The translations under genes and the position numbers were made by a program. This document shows, in pieces, positions 14,643 to 23,309 of a stretch of 35,511 nucleotides of DNA. The number at the start of each line of letters is the position of its first letter. Within the stretch, counting starts at the first letter, position 1. The notes below the pieces were generated by a model that worked only from the letters and a program-made list of their open reading frames with translations, was not told the origin of the DNA and ran no database searches. The stretch is from Treponema sp. (GTDB lineage Bacteria; Spirochaetota; Spirochaetia; Treponematales; Breznakiellaceae): positions 1 to 35,511 of the forward strand of contig JAITUY010000058.1 of NCBI GenBank assembly GCA_031286095.1, written 5' to 3'.

Positions 14643-15791
14643 TTAATTGTACCCCATATCGTTAATACGTTCCATAGGCGACACAATTTCAGTTACGCGC
14701 ACGCCGAAGTTTTCGTCAATGACTACAACTTCGCCCTTGGCTATAAGTTTATGGTTAACAAGAATATCTACAGGTTCGCCGGCAAGTTTGTCCAGCTCGA
14801 TGATTGTGCCTTCGCCCATTCCCAGTATTTCTTTGATAAGCTTGCGCGTACGGCCAAGCTCTACGGTCATCTCCATGGAGACGTCCATAATCAAACCGAT
14901 ATTACCGGCTTCATGCGGACCGAGCCTCGGTTGCATCAAATTAGGAAATTGCACAGCCTGTACATTTGCCGGTCCAAGATTAGACTGCATTCCGCCTCCC
15001 ATGCCCATTCCCATACCCATTTGCATGCCTTGCATTCCGGGCATTTGCATACCTTGCATTCCGCCTCCCATGCCCATCGCGGGCATTTGCATTCCTCCAC
15101 CCATAGCGGGCTGTCCTGCAATACCGTTTAAACCTATCGAAATATCATTTGCAGGCGAAGAACCTAAAATTTCCCACATTTTATGCGGTTTTCCGTCTCC
15201 CAAATCAAGATTATAGTTCATAACAGCAAAATTGCCGGCGGGAAGAGCCGCCGCCGCTTTCGGCACATTTGCCGCCGTCGGAGAGGCCGCCACTATGGAT
15301 TTATTTCCCGTTTTATCAGTTAAAGAAGTAATCTGAGTTCCAACCATCTGGGAAACCACTTCCCCGATTACTGACATTGCCATATCATCAAGCTGTATAT
15401 CTTCTTCCTTTGTCATCAGGCTTGCTATCGCCCTAGCCGATTCCTCGGGAAGAATAAAAATATGCTCGCCGGGGAACCCGGAAGTATAGTTTGCGGAAAT
15501 TACAGTTACAGTGTCCGGCAGTTGGTTTAAAAAACTGTCCCTATCCGAAGAATCAGCCTGCGGCGGAGAAAGAGTTACTGCGGCTCCTGTCAGCGCGGAA
15601 AGGTTGGAAGAAAGCGCGTCGGTTGTGGAGGAAAAGAACCCTTTAAGAGCGCCTATATCGAAGTCAACGGCGGCTGTAGACGGAGCTGTCATTGTAGCCG
15701 CGTGAGAATGACCGCCGCCCATAGCCGATGAGTCAACACCTGCCAATAATGCGTCTATTTCATCCTGAGAAAGGGCGCCATCGCTCATCAT
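14643..15791 (-). CDS. fliY: Flagellar motor switch protein FliY (FliN-type)
   Basis: 382 residues. The N-terminus has LSQDEIDALLAGV, the CheY-phosphate-binding motif normally on FliM. A CheC-like domain spans about 40-190, but the active-site pattern E-x2-N reads GEVVSQMVG, so phosphatase activity is doubtful. A Met/Gly/Gln-rich linker (GGGMQMPAMGMGG and similar, about 225-268) joins it to a C-terminal SpoA/FliN domain (SMEMTVELGRTRKLIKEIL...VDILVNHKLIAKGEVVVID) that forms the cytoplasmic C-ring. The start overlaps the fliM stop (ATGATGA), so translation is coupled. In spirochetes fliO/P/Q/R normally follow, but here the next thing downstream is a hairpin repeat. Confidence 0.93.
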   Translation of the reverse strand: MMSDGALSQDEIDALLAGVDSSAMGGGHSHAATMTAPSTAAVDFDIGALKGFFSSTTDALSSNLSALTGAAVTLSPPQADSSDRDSFLNQLPDTVTVISANYTSGFPGEHIFILPEESARAIASLMTKEEDIQLDDMAMSVIGEVVSQMVGTQITSLTDKTGNKSIVAASPTAANVPKAAAALPAGNFAVMNYNLDLGDGKPHKMWEILGSSPANDISIGLNGIAGQPAMGGGMQMPAMGMGGGMQGMQMPGMQGMQMGMGMGMGGGMQSNLGPANVQAVQFPNLMQPRLGPHEAGNIGLIMDVSMEMTVELGRTRKLIKEILGMGEGTIIELDKLAGEPVDILVNHKLIAKGEVVVIDENFGVRVTEIVSPMERINDMGYN

Positions 15792-16816
15792 AATTCTTCT
15801 CCTTCTGATACGAGCTCTTCAAATTCTTCCTGTCCAAGCTCGGCAATCTTCTGAGTTATCTGAACCGCCATTTTCTTTCCAAGTACGCCGGGGCGGCACA
15901 GAAACTTTTTCCTCGAGCCGATATTCAGTGAGTAGGGATCGCCAATACGTGTATTGTAGAGCCGTATTACATCCCCAATCTGCAAGGAAAGAACGTCCCT
16001 TACAGGTACGTTTATTTTTCCTATTTCGGCCGTTATATTAACATCGACCGTTGTCAGCTTCTCCTTTAGAACATTAAGGTTCTCGGTAGTCGCATTGCGC
16101 CGCACAGAAGAATACCAGAATTGGGCGGATAACTTGCTGATAATCGGCTCTATGGTAAGGTAAGGGATACAAAAGTTCATCATGCCTTCCACGTCGCCTA
16201 CTTTGGTTTCGAGAGTTACAAGAACGACCATTTCAGTGGGCGGAACAATCTGCGCAAACTGCGGATTGGTGTCAATCTGCCCAAGACGCGGGCGCAGGTC
16301 GATTACAGTCGTCCACGCTTCGCGCATATTTCCCAAAATACGAACGATAATTCCTTCCATTACGGACTGCTCAATATCGGTAAGTTCATGCTGAGATTTC
16401 GTACCTTCGCCCGTTCCGCCGAAAAGACGGTCAATTATGGAAAAAGTAATCGCCGGGTCTATTTCCAGAATGGCGTTCCCTTTAAGGGGGTCCATATTGA
16501 TAATGGCGAGGGTTGTAGGCGTAGGTATTGAACGTATAAATTCCTCATAAGTAAGCTGATCTACGGAAGCGACATGGACGTGAACCATACTGCGAAGCTG
16601 GGCCGAAAGGCTGGTTGTGGTTAAACGGGCAAAAGTCTCGTGCATTATCGAGACCGTGCGAATCTGCTCTTTAGAGAACTTGTCGGGGCGTTTAAAGTCA
16701 TATATCTTGATTTTCCGGCTGTCTGCGGCGGGTTTAAAATCCTCAGGCTCGCTTTCTCCAGCGTTTATCGCGGTTAATAGTTGATCTATTTCATCTTGGG
16801 ACAGAACTTCTGTCAT
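15788..16816 (-). CDS. fliM: Flagellar motor switch protein FliM
   Basis: 342 residues, normal length. The N-terminal LSQDEIDQLLTAI binds CheY-phosphate. The middle CheC-like domain contains the conserved LFGGTGEG loop that contacts FliG, and the C-terminal SpoA domain (DVNITAEIGKINVPVRDVLSLQIGDVI) assembles with FliN/FliY in the C-ring. It sets the direction of motor rotation in response to the chemotaxis system. AGGGGTAGTT precedes the ATG. It lies 52 bp behind fliL and overlaps fliY by 4 bp, in the usual spirochete order. Confidence 0.96.
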   Translation of the reverse strand: MTEVLSQDEIDQLLTAINAGESEPEDFKPAADSRKIKIYDFKRPDKFSKEQIRTVSIMHETFARLTTTSLSAQLRSMVHVHVASVDQLTYEEFIRSIPTPTTLAIINMDPLKGNAILEIDPAITFSIIDRLFGGTGEGTKSQHELTDIEQSVMEGIIVRILGNMREAWTTVIDLRPRLGQIDTNPQFAQIVPPTEMVVLVTLETKVGDVEGMMNFCIPYLTIEPIISKLSAQFWYSSVRRNATTENLNVLKEKLTTVDVNITAEIGKINVPVRDVLSLQIGDVIRLYNTRIGDPYSLNIGSRKKFLCRPGVLGKKMAVQITQKIAELGQEEFEELVSEGEEL

Positions 16817-16868
16817 AACTACCCCTAATGGTAAACCTTAATGCCTGTTCTTGACAAGAGCAAAGCTT

Positions 16869-17426
16869 TCAAAACGTGTCCATAACATCTAATTTATTAA
16901 ACAGAATAATACGCGCTCTTGCCGTGTCCAAAAAACGGGTATTTAACTGTTCGCGGATTTCATTTTTAAGCTCATCTTCCCTGTCTGGACCCAGCTCCGC
17001 TGAACTTTTACTGGTAAAGTAACGGCGTATAAAATCACGCAGTTCGTACTGTCTGCCGAATAATTCCTGAGATGCCGCCTGATCGTTTAAATCGTAACCG
17101 ATTATCATATCTACGCTAACAGATGAATTATCTTTTGTTCTGGTCGTTACAGAACCAATTTGAGTATACATGGCATATTCCGGGCGCTTACCCACATAAG
17201 GCGAATAAGGGTCCGTAATAACAGTCTGAGATTTACCGCCCTTGTTCATTATGCTATAGGTAATTACCGAGACAGTAACGATAAAAATCAACGCGCCAAT
17301 GCCAATTGCCGCAAATTTAAGGATAGTCGGAAGTAAGTTTCCAAGTCCGCCGCTTCTTTTCTTTGATGAGCCGCCGGATTCTGCCGCATCACCGCCGTCA
17401 AGATCGAGATCATCGCTATCAGACAT
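16869..17426 (-). CDS. fliL: Flagellar basal body-associated protein FliL
   Basis: 185 residues. An acidic N-terminal tail (DSDDLDLDGGD) precedes a single transmembrane helix (about 36-58) and a periplasmic FliL domain with SVDMIIGYDLND, ELRDFIRRYFTSKSSAEL and a C-terminal ARIILFNKLDVMDTF. FliL surrounds the stators and supports torque. GGGAGG lies 8 bases before the ATG. A sigma-28-like promoter 65 bp upstream makes this the first gene of a fliL-fliM-fliY transcript. In Treponema motA/motB usually precede fliL; here an acyl-CoA ligase gene does. Confidence 0.93.
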   Translation of the reverse strand: MSDSDDLDLDGGDAAESGGSSKKRSGGLGNLLPTILKFAAIGIGALIFIVTVSVITYSIMNKGGKSQTVITDPYSPYVGKRPEYAMYTQIGSVTTRTKDNSSVSVDMIIGYDLNDQAASQELFGRQYELRDFIRRYFTSKSSAELGPDREDELKNEIREQLNTRFLDTARARIILFNKLDVMDTF

Positions 17427-17491
17427 TCAAAAACCTCCCTAGGTTCTATTTTAGGCGAAATTTACGCCAAATTCCACTAATTCCTATTAGA

Positions 17492-17518
17492 TAATCGGCG
17501 GTTTTTATGTATGATTTA
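17492..17518 (-). promoter_or_regulatory. Sigma-28 (FliA)-type promoter of the fliL-fliM-fliY operon
   Basis: On the minus strand TAAA is followed by exactly 15 bases and GCCGATTA. The bacterial sigma-28 consensus is TAAA-N15-GCCGATAA, so only one base of the -10 differs and the spacing is exact. It lies 65 bp before the fliL start, between fliL and the ligase gene. Confidence 0.8.
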
Positions 17519-17552
17519 AGGAAATTTACTTAAAATTCCGGTGTCTTTCGCC

Positions 17553-19199
17553 TTAAGACAGGCTGTTTTCGGCGGCAAGTTTGTTCCCAATCTCGCGCAG
17601 AAGGTACTTTTGTATCTTCCCGCTTGAAGTCAGCGGGTAATTATCGACAAAAAACACATATTTAGGGATTTTATATCTGCCGATTTTATCCCTGCAATAG
17701 TCGCGCACGTCTTCTACGCTCATTTTTACACCGGGGTGAAGAATTACAAAAGCGCCGACTTCCTCGCCGTATTTTTCACTGGCAATGCCGACCACTTGCA
17801 CATCCTTGACGCCTGGCATAGTGTACAAAAAATCCTCCACTTCCTTGGGAGAAATGTTTTCCCCGCCACGGATTATCATGTCTTTTAAGCGCCCTGTAAC
17901 CTTAAAATTGCCGTCCTTGTCCTTAACCCCTCGGTCGCCCGAATGAAGCCAGCCATTTTTGTCGATACACTGGGCGGTCGCCTCAGGCAGTTTGTAATAG
18001 CCTTTCATTGTGTTGTAGCCTCTGCAACAGAATTCCCCGTGTACACCGTCGGGACATTCTCCGCCTGTTTCCGGGTCGCGGATAGTAACCTCAACGCCGG
18101 GCAGGGCGCGCCCTACGGTTTCCACTTTTACAATAATGTCGTCGTCGTAGCGCGTTTGGGTCATGACGGGAGATGATTCCGTAAGCCCGTAGCATATTGT
18201 AACTTCCTTCATATACATAAGATCGATTACCTGGCGCATCGTCTCGATTGGGCAGGGGGAACCTGCCATAATTCCAGTGCGCAGACTGGAAAGATCGAAC
18301 ATCTTAAACATGGGATGGTTTAACTCGGCGATAAACATTGTGGGTACGCCGTAAACGGCCGTGCATTTTTCCTTTTGAATTGTAGCAAGCACAAGCAGGG
18401 GGTCAAACCATTCAATAAGCGCGGCGGTAGAACCGTGCGTCAGTATTGCCATCATTCCAAGCACAAGCCCGAAACAATGGAACAGCGGCACTGGAAGACA
18501 TACGATGTCTTTTCCGGTAAGACGCTGGTTGTCGCCTATGCCAAGCCCGTTGTTCAATATGTTTCTGTGCGTAAGCATTACACCCTTTGGAAAGCCCGTA
18601 GTACCGGACGTGTACTGCATATTCACGACATCGTTGGTATCAAGCGTTTTTTCAATTTCGCGTAACTGACAGGAATCCGTATGCTGTCCCAAAAGCAGAA
18701 CCTCGTTAAAACTGTACATGCCTCTGTGTTTTTGCTGACCTACATGGACAACGTATTTTAAAAAGGGAAATTTTTCTGAATTGATATATCCCCTTTGCGA
18801 TGTCTTTAATTCTGGGACAAGATCGTTTACCATTCCCACATAATCGGAATCGCGCCAGCCGTTGATCAGGCAAAGGCAAACCATGTCGGATTGTTTTAAC
18901 ACGTATTCCAATTCGTGGGTTTTATAGCCGGTATTTATCGTAACAAGAACCGCGCCTATTCTTGCGCAGGCGAAAAGCACAGTGTTCCAGTCCGGTACGT
19001 TTGTCGCCCAAATTCCCACATTGTCGCCTTTCTTTATTCCCATCGCGAGAAAGCCCTTCGCTAAATCATCTACCCTCTTGTCGAATCCGGCGTAAGTAAA
19101 ACGAAGATTACGGTCGGCATAGACAAGAAAATCATGATCGGGCTGAGCCTGCGTCTTATCGCGTAACACCTGGCTTAGAGTTTTTTCAATATATTCCAT
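17553..19199 (-). CDS. AMP-dependent acyl-CoA synthetase (FadD-like), partner of the XRE-cupin regulator
   Basis: 548 residues of the ANL adenylating superfamily. The P-loop-like motif [16 protein letters not shown] is near residue 198, the adenine-binding motif YGLTESSP near 340, the hinge GWLHSGDRG...[14 protein letters not shown] near 420-450, and the catalytic lysine segment [13 protein letters not shown] at the end. It activates a carboxylic acid to its acyl-AMP and then the CoA thioester; medium- or long-chain fatty acids are the likely substrates, chosen by similarity. GAGGAC precedes the ATG. It starts 12 bp downstream of a cupin-type regulator, a pairing that suggests the regulator senses an acyl-CoA or fatty acid and controls this gene. 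Confidence 0.88.
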   Translation of the reverse strand: MEYIEKTLSQVLRDKTQAQPDHDFLVYADRNLRFTYAGFDKRVDDLAKGFLAMGIKKGDNVGIWATNVPDWNTVLFACARIGAVLVTINTGYKTHELEYVLKQSDMVCLCLINGWRDSDYVGMVNDLVPELKTSQRGYINSEKFPFLKYVVHVGQQKHRGMYSFNEVLLLGQHTDSCQLREIEKTLDTNDVVNMQYTSGTTGFPKGVMLTHRNILNNGLGIGDNQRLTGKDIVCLPVPLFHCFGLVLGMMAILTHGSTAALIEWFDPLLVLATIQKEKCTAVYGVPTMFIAELNHPMFKMFDLSSLRTGIMAGSPCPIETMRQVIDLMYMKEVTICYGLTESSPVMTQTRYDDDIIVKVETVGRALPGVEVTIRDPETGGECPDGVHGEFCCRGYNTMKGYYKLPEATAQCIDKNGWLHSGDRGVKDKDGNFKVTGRLKDMIIRGGENISPKEVEDFLYTMPGVKDVQVVGIASEKYGEEVGAFVILHPGVKMSVEDVRDYCRDKIGRYKIPKYVFFVDNYPLTSSGKIQKYLLREIGNKLAAENSLS

Positions 19200-19211
19200 T
19201 ATGATGTCCTC

Positions 19212-19796
19212 TTACACGGGAGTATAAATTACGGCGAGTATTTTTACGGGATTTTTATCAGCCGAAAAAACGCGGTGCGGCACAATGGAATCATAATAAA
19301 CAGAATCCCCTGCGTTAAGCGTATCTTTATCCATGCCGTATTCAAGAGCCAGTTTCCCTTCCAGAACATAGATAAATTCTTCGCCTTCATGCGTTGATTT
19401 TTCCTGCCATGCGTCGCTTTGTATAGTTACTATAAACGGCTCCATATGCCTGCTGTTTTTGTCGACAGCAAGCGCGTTAAAGCTCATGCCGTGATGTCCT
19501 GGAGTTTTTTCCGCGTCATCGGCCAGCCCTGTCTTAAATCTGCTGGAAGAGCCTGCCTGCCCCGCCCTGCAAATAACAGGACCCAGCTGTTCATGATCAT
19601 CAAGAAGAGTCCCAAGCCGCACTCCAAGCCCTCTTGAAATTTTAATGAGAGGGGCAAGATCGGGAATATGCCCGTCGTCTTCGATTTTGGAAATCAATTC
19701 TACCGGAACGCCTGAACGCTCGGACAGAACTTCCCTGCTGATTGAATATGTTTTTCTAATTTCGGCGATACGTTCGCCCGGTGTATGTTCCGCCAT
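19212..19796 (-). CDS. XRE-family transcriptional regulator with C-terminal cupin domain
   Basis: 194 residues. An N-terminal helix-turn-helix (about 7-62: RIAEIRKTYSISREVLSERSGVPVELISKIEDD) is followed by a linker and a cupin_2 barrel (about 115-190: HEGEEFIYVLEGKLALEYG, LNAGDSVYYDSIVPHRVFS). Regulators of this architecture bind DNA near their own operon and sense small ligands through the cupin pocket. Its gene is first in a two-gene operon with the acyl-CoA ligase, so autoregulation and control of fatty-acid activation is plausible. No Shine-Dalgarno is visible before the ATG (TTTTACCATG). A decayed hairpin repeat lies immediately upstream. Confidence 0.85.
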   Translation of the reverse strand: MAEHTPGERIAEIRKTYSISREVLSERSGVPVELISKIEDDGHIPDLAPLIKISRGLGVRLGTLLDDHEQLGPVICRAGQAGSSSRFKTGLADDAEKTPGHHGMSFNALAVDKNSRHMEPFIVTIQSDAWQEKSTHEGEEFIYVLEGKLALEYGMDKDTLNAGDSVYYDSIVPHRVFSADKNPVKILAVIYTPV

Positions 19797-19828
19797 GGTA
19801 AAATATTAAAAATTTTCATTGTTTTTTG

Positions 19829-19884
19829 CAAGACTTTTTGACAAACCAACTCGAATTTAAGTTAACGGCCGTCCCGCAAGTCTT
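19829..19884 (-). repeat. Decayed module 1 of the dispersed hairpin repeat, copy 10
   Basis: GCAAGACTTTTTGACAAACCAACTCGAAT...TCCCGCAAGTCTT retains the outer CAAGACTT/AAGTCTT arms and the CCAACTCGAA expanded-loop sequence of subfamily II. Modules 2 and 3 are absent. It lies between the lipoprotein stop and the XRE-cupin start. Confidence 0.5.
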
Positions 19885-20590
19885 ATTTCCAGTTCACTTC
19901 GTAAGTTACAGGCGTCTCTAAAACCAAAATTTCAATAAGAGGAATATCAAACTCTGCGTTTTTTCCTGAAAACGCCCCCCCTTTTACGCTTGTTATTTGC
20001 CCCGGAAAACCGACAGAAGCGCGTACTCTTGAAGACGCGATTTCATCGCTGATCGCCTTGCTGAAAATGGAACTTACAAGCGCAAGATATTCGGATTTTG
20101 TCATTTCCTCGCCTGTCGCCAGCGGAGCCATAAGAACATTAAGGTAGGCGGCGACATCTGCAGACAGAAGATTAAGAATTACAGGACCGTTGTCAATATC
20201 AATGTAAATATTACACTTGCCACCGTTTTTTCCCTGCTCAAATTCGACAAATCTTCCGGTATCTCCGCGCGCCAAAAAACGGTTGATGTCGGCAATTTTT
20301 ACATTGCCCTCAATAGCCGACGGGGAAGTGTTTTTGAAGGATGCAGAAACATTGCCCAAAGCGGAGGCGGTCATTGATTTTGCGATAGCCGGCCCATTCA
20401 GTATTTGAGCGTCCGCTTGTCCGCCCGCGGACGCCAGATTGCGTACAAGGGCGGTTATCCTCGGTTCCAGCGCCAAACTGACGGACATGACAGCGGAACC
20501 GTCCGCCGAAAGAGCGCCGTTAATATTAGCGGAGCAGGAAAAAAGCGGCAATATTGCCGTAAGAAGGGTGAAAAATTTAAATAGTCTCAC
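19883..20590 (-). CDS. Predicted lipoprotein of unknown function
   Basis: 235 residues from a GTG start, with a lipoprotein signal (MRLFKFF, hydrophobic core, LPLFSC, lipidated C19). After ANINGALSADGSAVMSVSLAL the protein alternates beta-type segments with a helical insert around residues 150-180. The opening NGALSADGSAVMSVS pattern resembles the DGS-type start of LppM/DUF3153-like lipoproteins, but the match is too weak to name. It is probably an envelope protein. It precedes the XRE-cupin gene on the same strand with about 86 bp between them. No strong ribosome-binding site was seen. Confidence 0.65.
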   Translation of the reverse strand: MRLFKFFTLLTAILPLFSCSANINGALSADGSAVMSVSLALEPRITALVRNLASAGGQADAQILNGPAIAKSMTASALGNVSASFKNTSPSAIEGNVKIADINRFLARGDTGRFVEFEQGKNGGKCNIYIDIDNGPVILNLLSADVAAYLNVLMAPLATGEEMTKSEYLALVSSIFSKAISDEIASSRVRASVGFPGQITSVKGGAFSGKNAEFDIPLIEILVLETPVTYEVNWK

Positions 20591-20652
20591 ATTAAATAAA
20601 ATACCGCTTGGGGAGAAAAATTACAATTGGTTTGCTAGGCAACCCAGCAATT

Positions 20653-20868
20653 TTAAAGTTTAAGAAAATACTTAAGAAACATCGGAAAATTCATCACGCA
20701 AAGCTCGCGGAGAACGCAGAGAACGGGACTTAATTACATTGTTGTGCGTCTGCAATATGTTTTTTCTTATATTTTTAGAAGAAAAAGCATGAAAACAGCG
20801 ATTGGCTTACGCATAACTTATAGCTCTCTGTGACTTGACGCCCTCTGCGTGATAATATTTAAAAGAAA
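20653..20868. repeat. ~205-bp dispersed repeat, copy A
   Basis: This stretch, beginning AAAGTTTAAGAAAATACTTAAG and ending GCGTGATAATATTTAAA, reappears in inverted orientation at 24492-24696 with high identity by eye (roughly nine bases in ten). It includes the strings CACGCAAAGC, GCGGAGAACG and CCTCTGCGTGA. Copy A has a short extra stretch (TCTTATATT) that copy B lacks. No coding frame is supported. Confidence 0.85.
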
Positions 20869-20873
20869 CAACG

Positions 20874-21223
20874 CGAGGCAAGGAATTTGACATGGTAAAT
20901 GTCATTGGCGATTTATGCAACGGAAAACAATACTACAGCAAAACGACAAACAGCGATTTTTTTGAAAGCTGGTTTGAACACAATTTGCTTGAAAAAATAC
21001 CAAACGGCTGTACGGTAAATGGACAATGCGAGGTTTCACAGGAAAAAAGAACTATGGAAGACAGCTAGAGGAAAAGTACGGTTATTGTTTCTGCCTCCTT
21101 ATTCGTCTGACTATAATTCATATAGAAAAAACATGGGCAAACATGAAATGTTTCCTTCGTAACTACCTGAAAGAATTTAAATCTGTTGATTCCGGTATTT
21201 ACAACTATTTTGGTTTTTTATAG
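20874..21223 (+). pseudogene. IS630-family transposase remnant with two frameshifts
   Basis: Three reading-frame segments together read as the C-terminal part of an IS630 transposase. Frame one gives GKEFDMVNVIGDLCNGKQYY...TNSDFFESWF...IPNGCTV. The next frame gives MDNARFHRKKEL...LLFLPPYSSDYN, and the last frame gives IEKTWANMKCFLRNYLKEF to the stop. The MDNARFH aspartate and the IEKTWANMK glutamate are catalytic residues of the DDE domain. The N-terminal half is missing and two frameshifts break the rest, so it is inactive. It begins immediately after the ~205-bp repeat copy A. IS630 elements insert at TA, which matters for the hairpin repeats in this window. Confidence 0.8.
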
Positions 21224-21255
21224 ATAACTTAGTTAAATCACTATAAAACCTCAAA

Positions 21256-21308
21256 ACTGCATTTTTATAAGGAATTTGCCCGGAAACTGATGCTTCAAAA
21301 CAATTCTA
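21256..21308 (+). repeat. Decayed module 3 of the dispersed hairpin repeat
   Basis: CTGCATTTTTATAAGGAATTTGCCCGGAAACTGATGCTTCAAAACAATTCT aligns by eye with the TGCATTTTTTATTGGTAGTTGTTCAGAAAACTGAAG...ACAACTCT end of copy 4. It lies between the IS630 relic and the second ligase gene. Confidence 0.45.
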
Positions 21309-21360
21309 ATTTTGCAACCTAAATTTGTTTTTTGTGTCATAATATCAACTGGAGGAAACT

Positions 21361-23076
21361 ATGTCTGTTCCATACACCGAGAAGCCTTGGGCTTTTTTGA
21401 ATGAATACCGTGGAAAAGCCTTTAACGGCGAATGGCCTACCCTGCCGGAAATGTTTAAAATTACCGTTTCACATTATCCCGAACGTCCATGTTTAACCAT
21501 TTACGAACCGGACAGAATCAGCCTGAATTACACTCAAGCCCTTAAAATAATTGAGGCTGTCGCCCGCTGGCTTTACGGCAAGGGTGTCCGCCACGGCGAC
21601 AGAGTTGCCGTTACCGGGAAAAACGCGCCGGAATGGGCGGTCGCCTACCTTGGCGTTCTTTTCGCCGGAGCGACAGTCGTCCCGATAGACTACCAGTTAA
21701 AAAATGAGGAAATTGATCTGCTGATAAAAACATCCGGCGCGCGTATGCTTTTTGTTGATGAAGAAAAGCACGAGCATTTTATTAAAACCCCCGGTAAACT
21801 TGAATCGATAATTTCACTTAAAAAAGGAATCGGAACATATATATACGACTTGGACGGACAACAAACTGAAATTGAACAGGCGGTTGAATCCGACATTGCG
21901 GCGATACTTTTTACGTCTGGAACAATGGGCGTGCCAAAGGGAGTTATGCTAACGCATAAAAACTTTGTTTCGGACTGTTATCTTGCGCAGGGGACTCCGC
22001 TAATCGTTTTTCATACCGATGTTTTTTACGCTATCCTTCCAATTCATCATTCGTACACAATGCTTGCGGTATTTATAGAAACCATTTCGACTGGAGCCGA
22101 AGTTGTTTTCGGAAAACGAATGGTAACGTCGCAGATTTTAAAAGACCTTAAAGAAGCGAAGATAACCATGCTGTTAGGCGTGCCTATGCTCTTTAATAAA
22201 GTGCTTGCCGGAATTATAAGAGGCATAAAGGAAAAAGGACCTATGGCGTATCTTCTAATTTCTTTTATGATGGGAATTTCAGGAATTATAAAAAAAGTTT
22301 TTAAAGTGAACCCAGGCAAAAAAATGTTTAAGTTCCTTTTGGACAAAGCGAGTCTGACGTCAATACGAATCTGTATTTCAGGAGGCGGTCCTCTTGCGCC
22401 AAGCGTTTTCAGAAAGTACAACCAGCTTGGGATTGACTTTGTGCAGGGGTACGGGCTGACTGAAACTTCTCCGATTATTACGATCAATCCTATTGAGCAG
22501 TACAAGGAAACAAGCGTAGGACGTACCTGCCCGCAGGTTGATATGAAGATACTCAACGCAGACGAGCGTGGAATAGGAGAGGTAATAGTAAAAGGCCCTA
22601 TGGTAATGAAGGGGTATTACAATATGCCGGACGAAACAGCTGATTCGTTTACGTCCGACGGTTATCTGAAAACAGGCGATCTGGGTTATATGGACAGTGA
22701 AAATTATCTGTATCTTACGGGGCGTGCAAAAAATATGATCGTTACCGAAGGCGGAAAGAATGTCTACCCTGAAGAAATTGAAAATGAATTCCAGCTTTAT
22801 GAGGAAATTGAGCAAATATTAATACGCGGATACGTTCAGGATAAAAAAATGAAAAGCGAAATCATCGAAGCGCTTGTTTATCCGAACCCTGAATTCAAAA
22901 ATGAAAAAGGGGATATCCCGTCTGCGGAAGATACGAAAGCCAGAATTGAGCAGATCATTTCCGAAGTTAATCAGAGGTTACAGCCTTATCAAAAAATAGA
23001 TAGGACTGTAATTCTAGACAAGCCGATGGAAATGACTACTACGAAGAAAATCAAACGCGGCGAGTTGAACACATAG
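21361..23076 (+). CDS. Long-chain acyl-CoA synthetase (AMP-dependent, FadD-like)
   Basis: 571 residues of the ANL superfamily, only distantly similar to the minus-strand ligase of this window. Motifs are [18 protein letters not shown] (about 186-203), QGYGLTETSPII (about 361-372), GYLKTGDLGY, TGRAKNMIVTEGGKNVYPEEIE (about 455-476), and a C-terminal TTKKIKRGEL with the catalytic lysine. A hydrophobic patch (AYLLISFMMGISGII) around 300 may associate with the membrane, as in long-chain enzymes. It makes acyl-CoA from fatty acid, ATP and CoA, probably to use host- or diet-derived fatty acids for phospholipid. GGAGG lies 5 bases before the ATG. The product is intact although it sits inside a repeat- and relic-rich block. 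Confidence 0.88.
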   Translation: MSVPYTEKPWAFLNEYRGKAFNGEWPTLPEMFKITVSHYPERPCLTIYEPDRISLNYTQALKIIEAVARWLYGKGVRHGDRVAVTGKNAPEWAVAYLGVLFAGATVVPIDYQLKNEEIDLLIKTSGARMLFVDEEKHEHFIKTPGKLESIISLKKGIGTYIYDLDGQQTEIEQAVESDIAAILFTSGTMGVPKGVMLTHKNFVSDCYLAQGTPLIVFHTDVFYAILPIHHSYTMLAVFIETISTGAEVVFGKRMVTSQILKDLKEAKITMLLGVPMLFNKVLAGIIRGIKEKGPMAYLLISFMMGISGIIKKVFKVNPGKKMFKFLLDKASLTSIRICISGGGPLAPSVFRKYNQLGIDFVQGYGLTETSPIITINPIEQYKETSVGRTCPQVDMKILNADERGIGEVIVKGPMVMKGYYNMPDETADSFTSDGYLKTGDLGYMDSENYLYLTGRAKNMIVTEGGKNVYPEEIENEFQLYEEIEQILIRGYVQDKKMKSEIIEALVYPNPEFKNEKGDIPSAEDTKARIEQIISEVNQRLQPYQKIDRTVILDKPMEMTTTKKIKRGELNT

Positions 23077-23094
23077 GTTCAGAGATATGGAAAT

Positions 23095-23230
23095 AACCTC
23101 TCGCAGAGGCGCGGAGGCGCAGAGTTGTTGTTTGATATATTTATTTTACCTTAAAGATTTCCGTTTTAAGATTATATTGGTTCATAAAGAAGAGCTATCG
23201 GACGAAAGCTCTGCGCCTCTGCGAGAGGTT
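23095..23230. repeat. Long inverted repeat with GC-rich arms between fadD-like gene and dtd
   Basis: AACCTCTCGCAGAGGCGC at 23095-23112 pairs perfectly over 18 bp with GCGCCTCTGCGAGAGGTT at 23213-23230. A further AGAG/CTCT pair lies inside and about 90 AT-rich bases form the loop. One arm recurs at 1706. It could act as a terminator for the ligase gene only if the large loop folds, since no T-run follows the right arm closely enough to be typical. Confidence 0.8.
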
Positions 23231-23263
23231 TTTCTTCCTCTTATCGTTTCTGCGAGATTAAAC

Positions 23264-23291
23264 TTGGAAATAATATAGTTTGTGGTATAAT
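23264..23291 (+). promoter_or_regulatory. Sigma-70-type promoter of dtd
   Basis: TTGGAA, 16-bp spacer, TATAAT. Transcription should begin near 23298, just at the AAGAGG ribosome-binding sequence (23297-23302) and about 12 bases before the TTG start codon of dtd. Confidence 0.65.
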
Positions 23292-23309
23292 TTATTAAGA
23301 GGTATAATA

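Noticed and set aside
14647-15216. 189-residue plus-strand ORF rich in Pro/Ile/Cys
   Set aside because: Antisense shadow of the repetitive fliY linker.
23280-23309. Extended start of dtd
   Set aside because: The extension includes the -10 box of the promoter. The TTG at 23310 gives the family N-terminus and has AAGAGG upstream.
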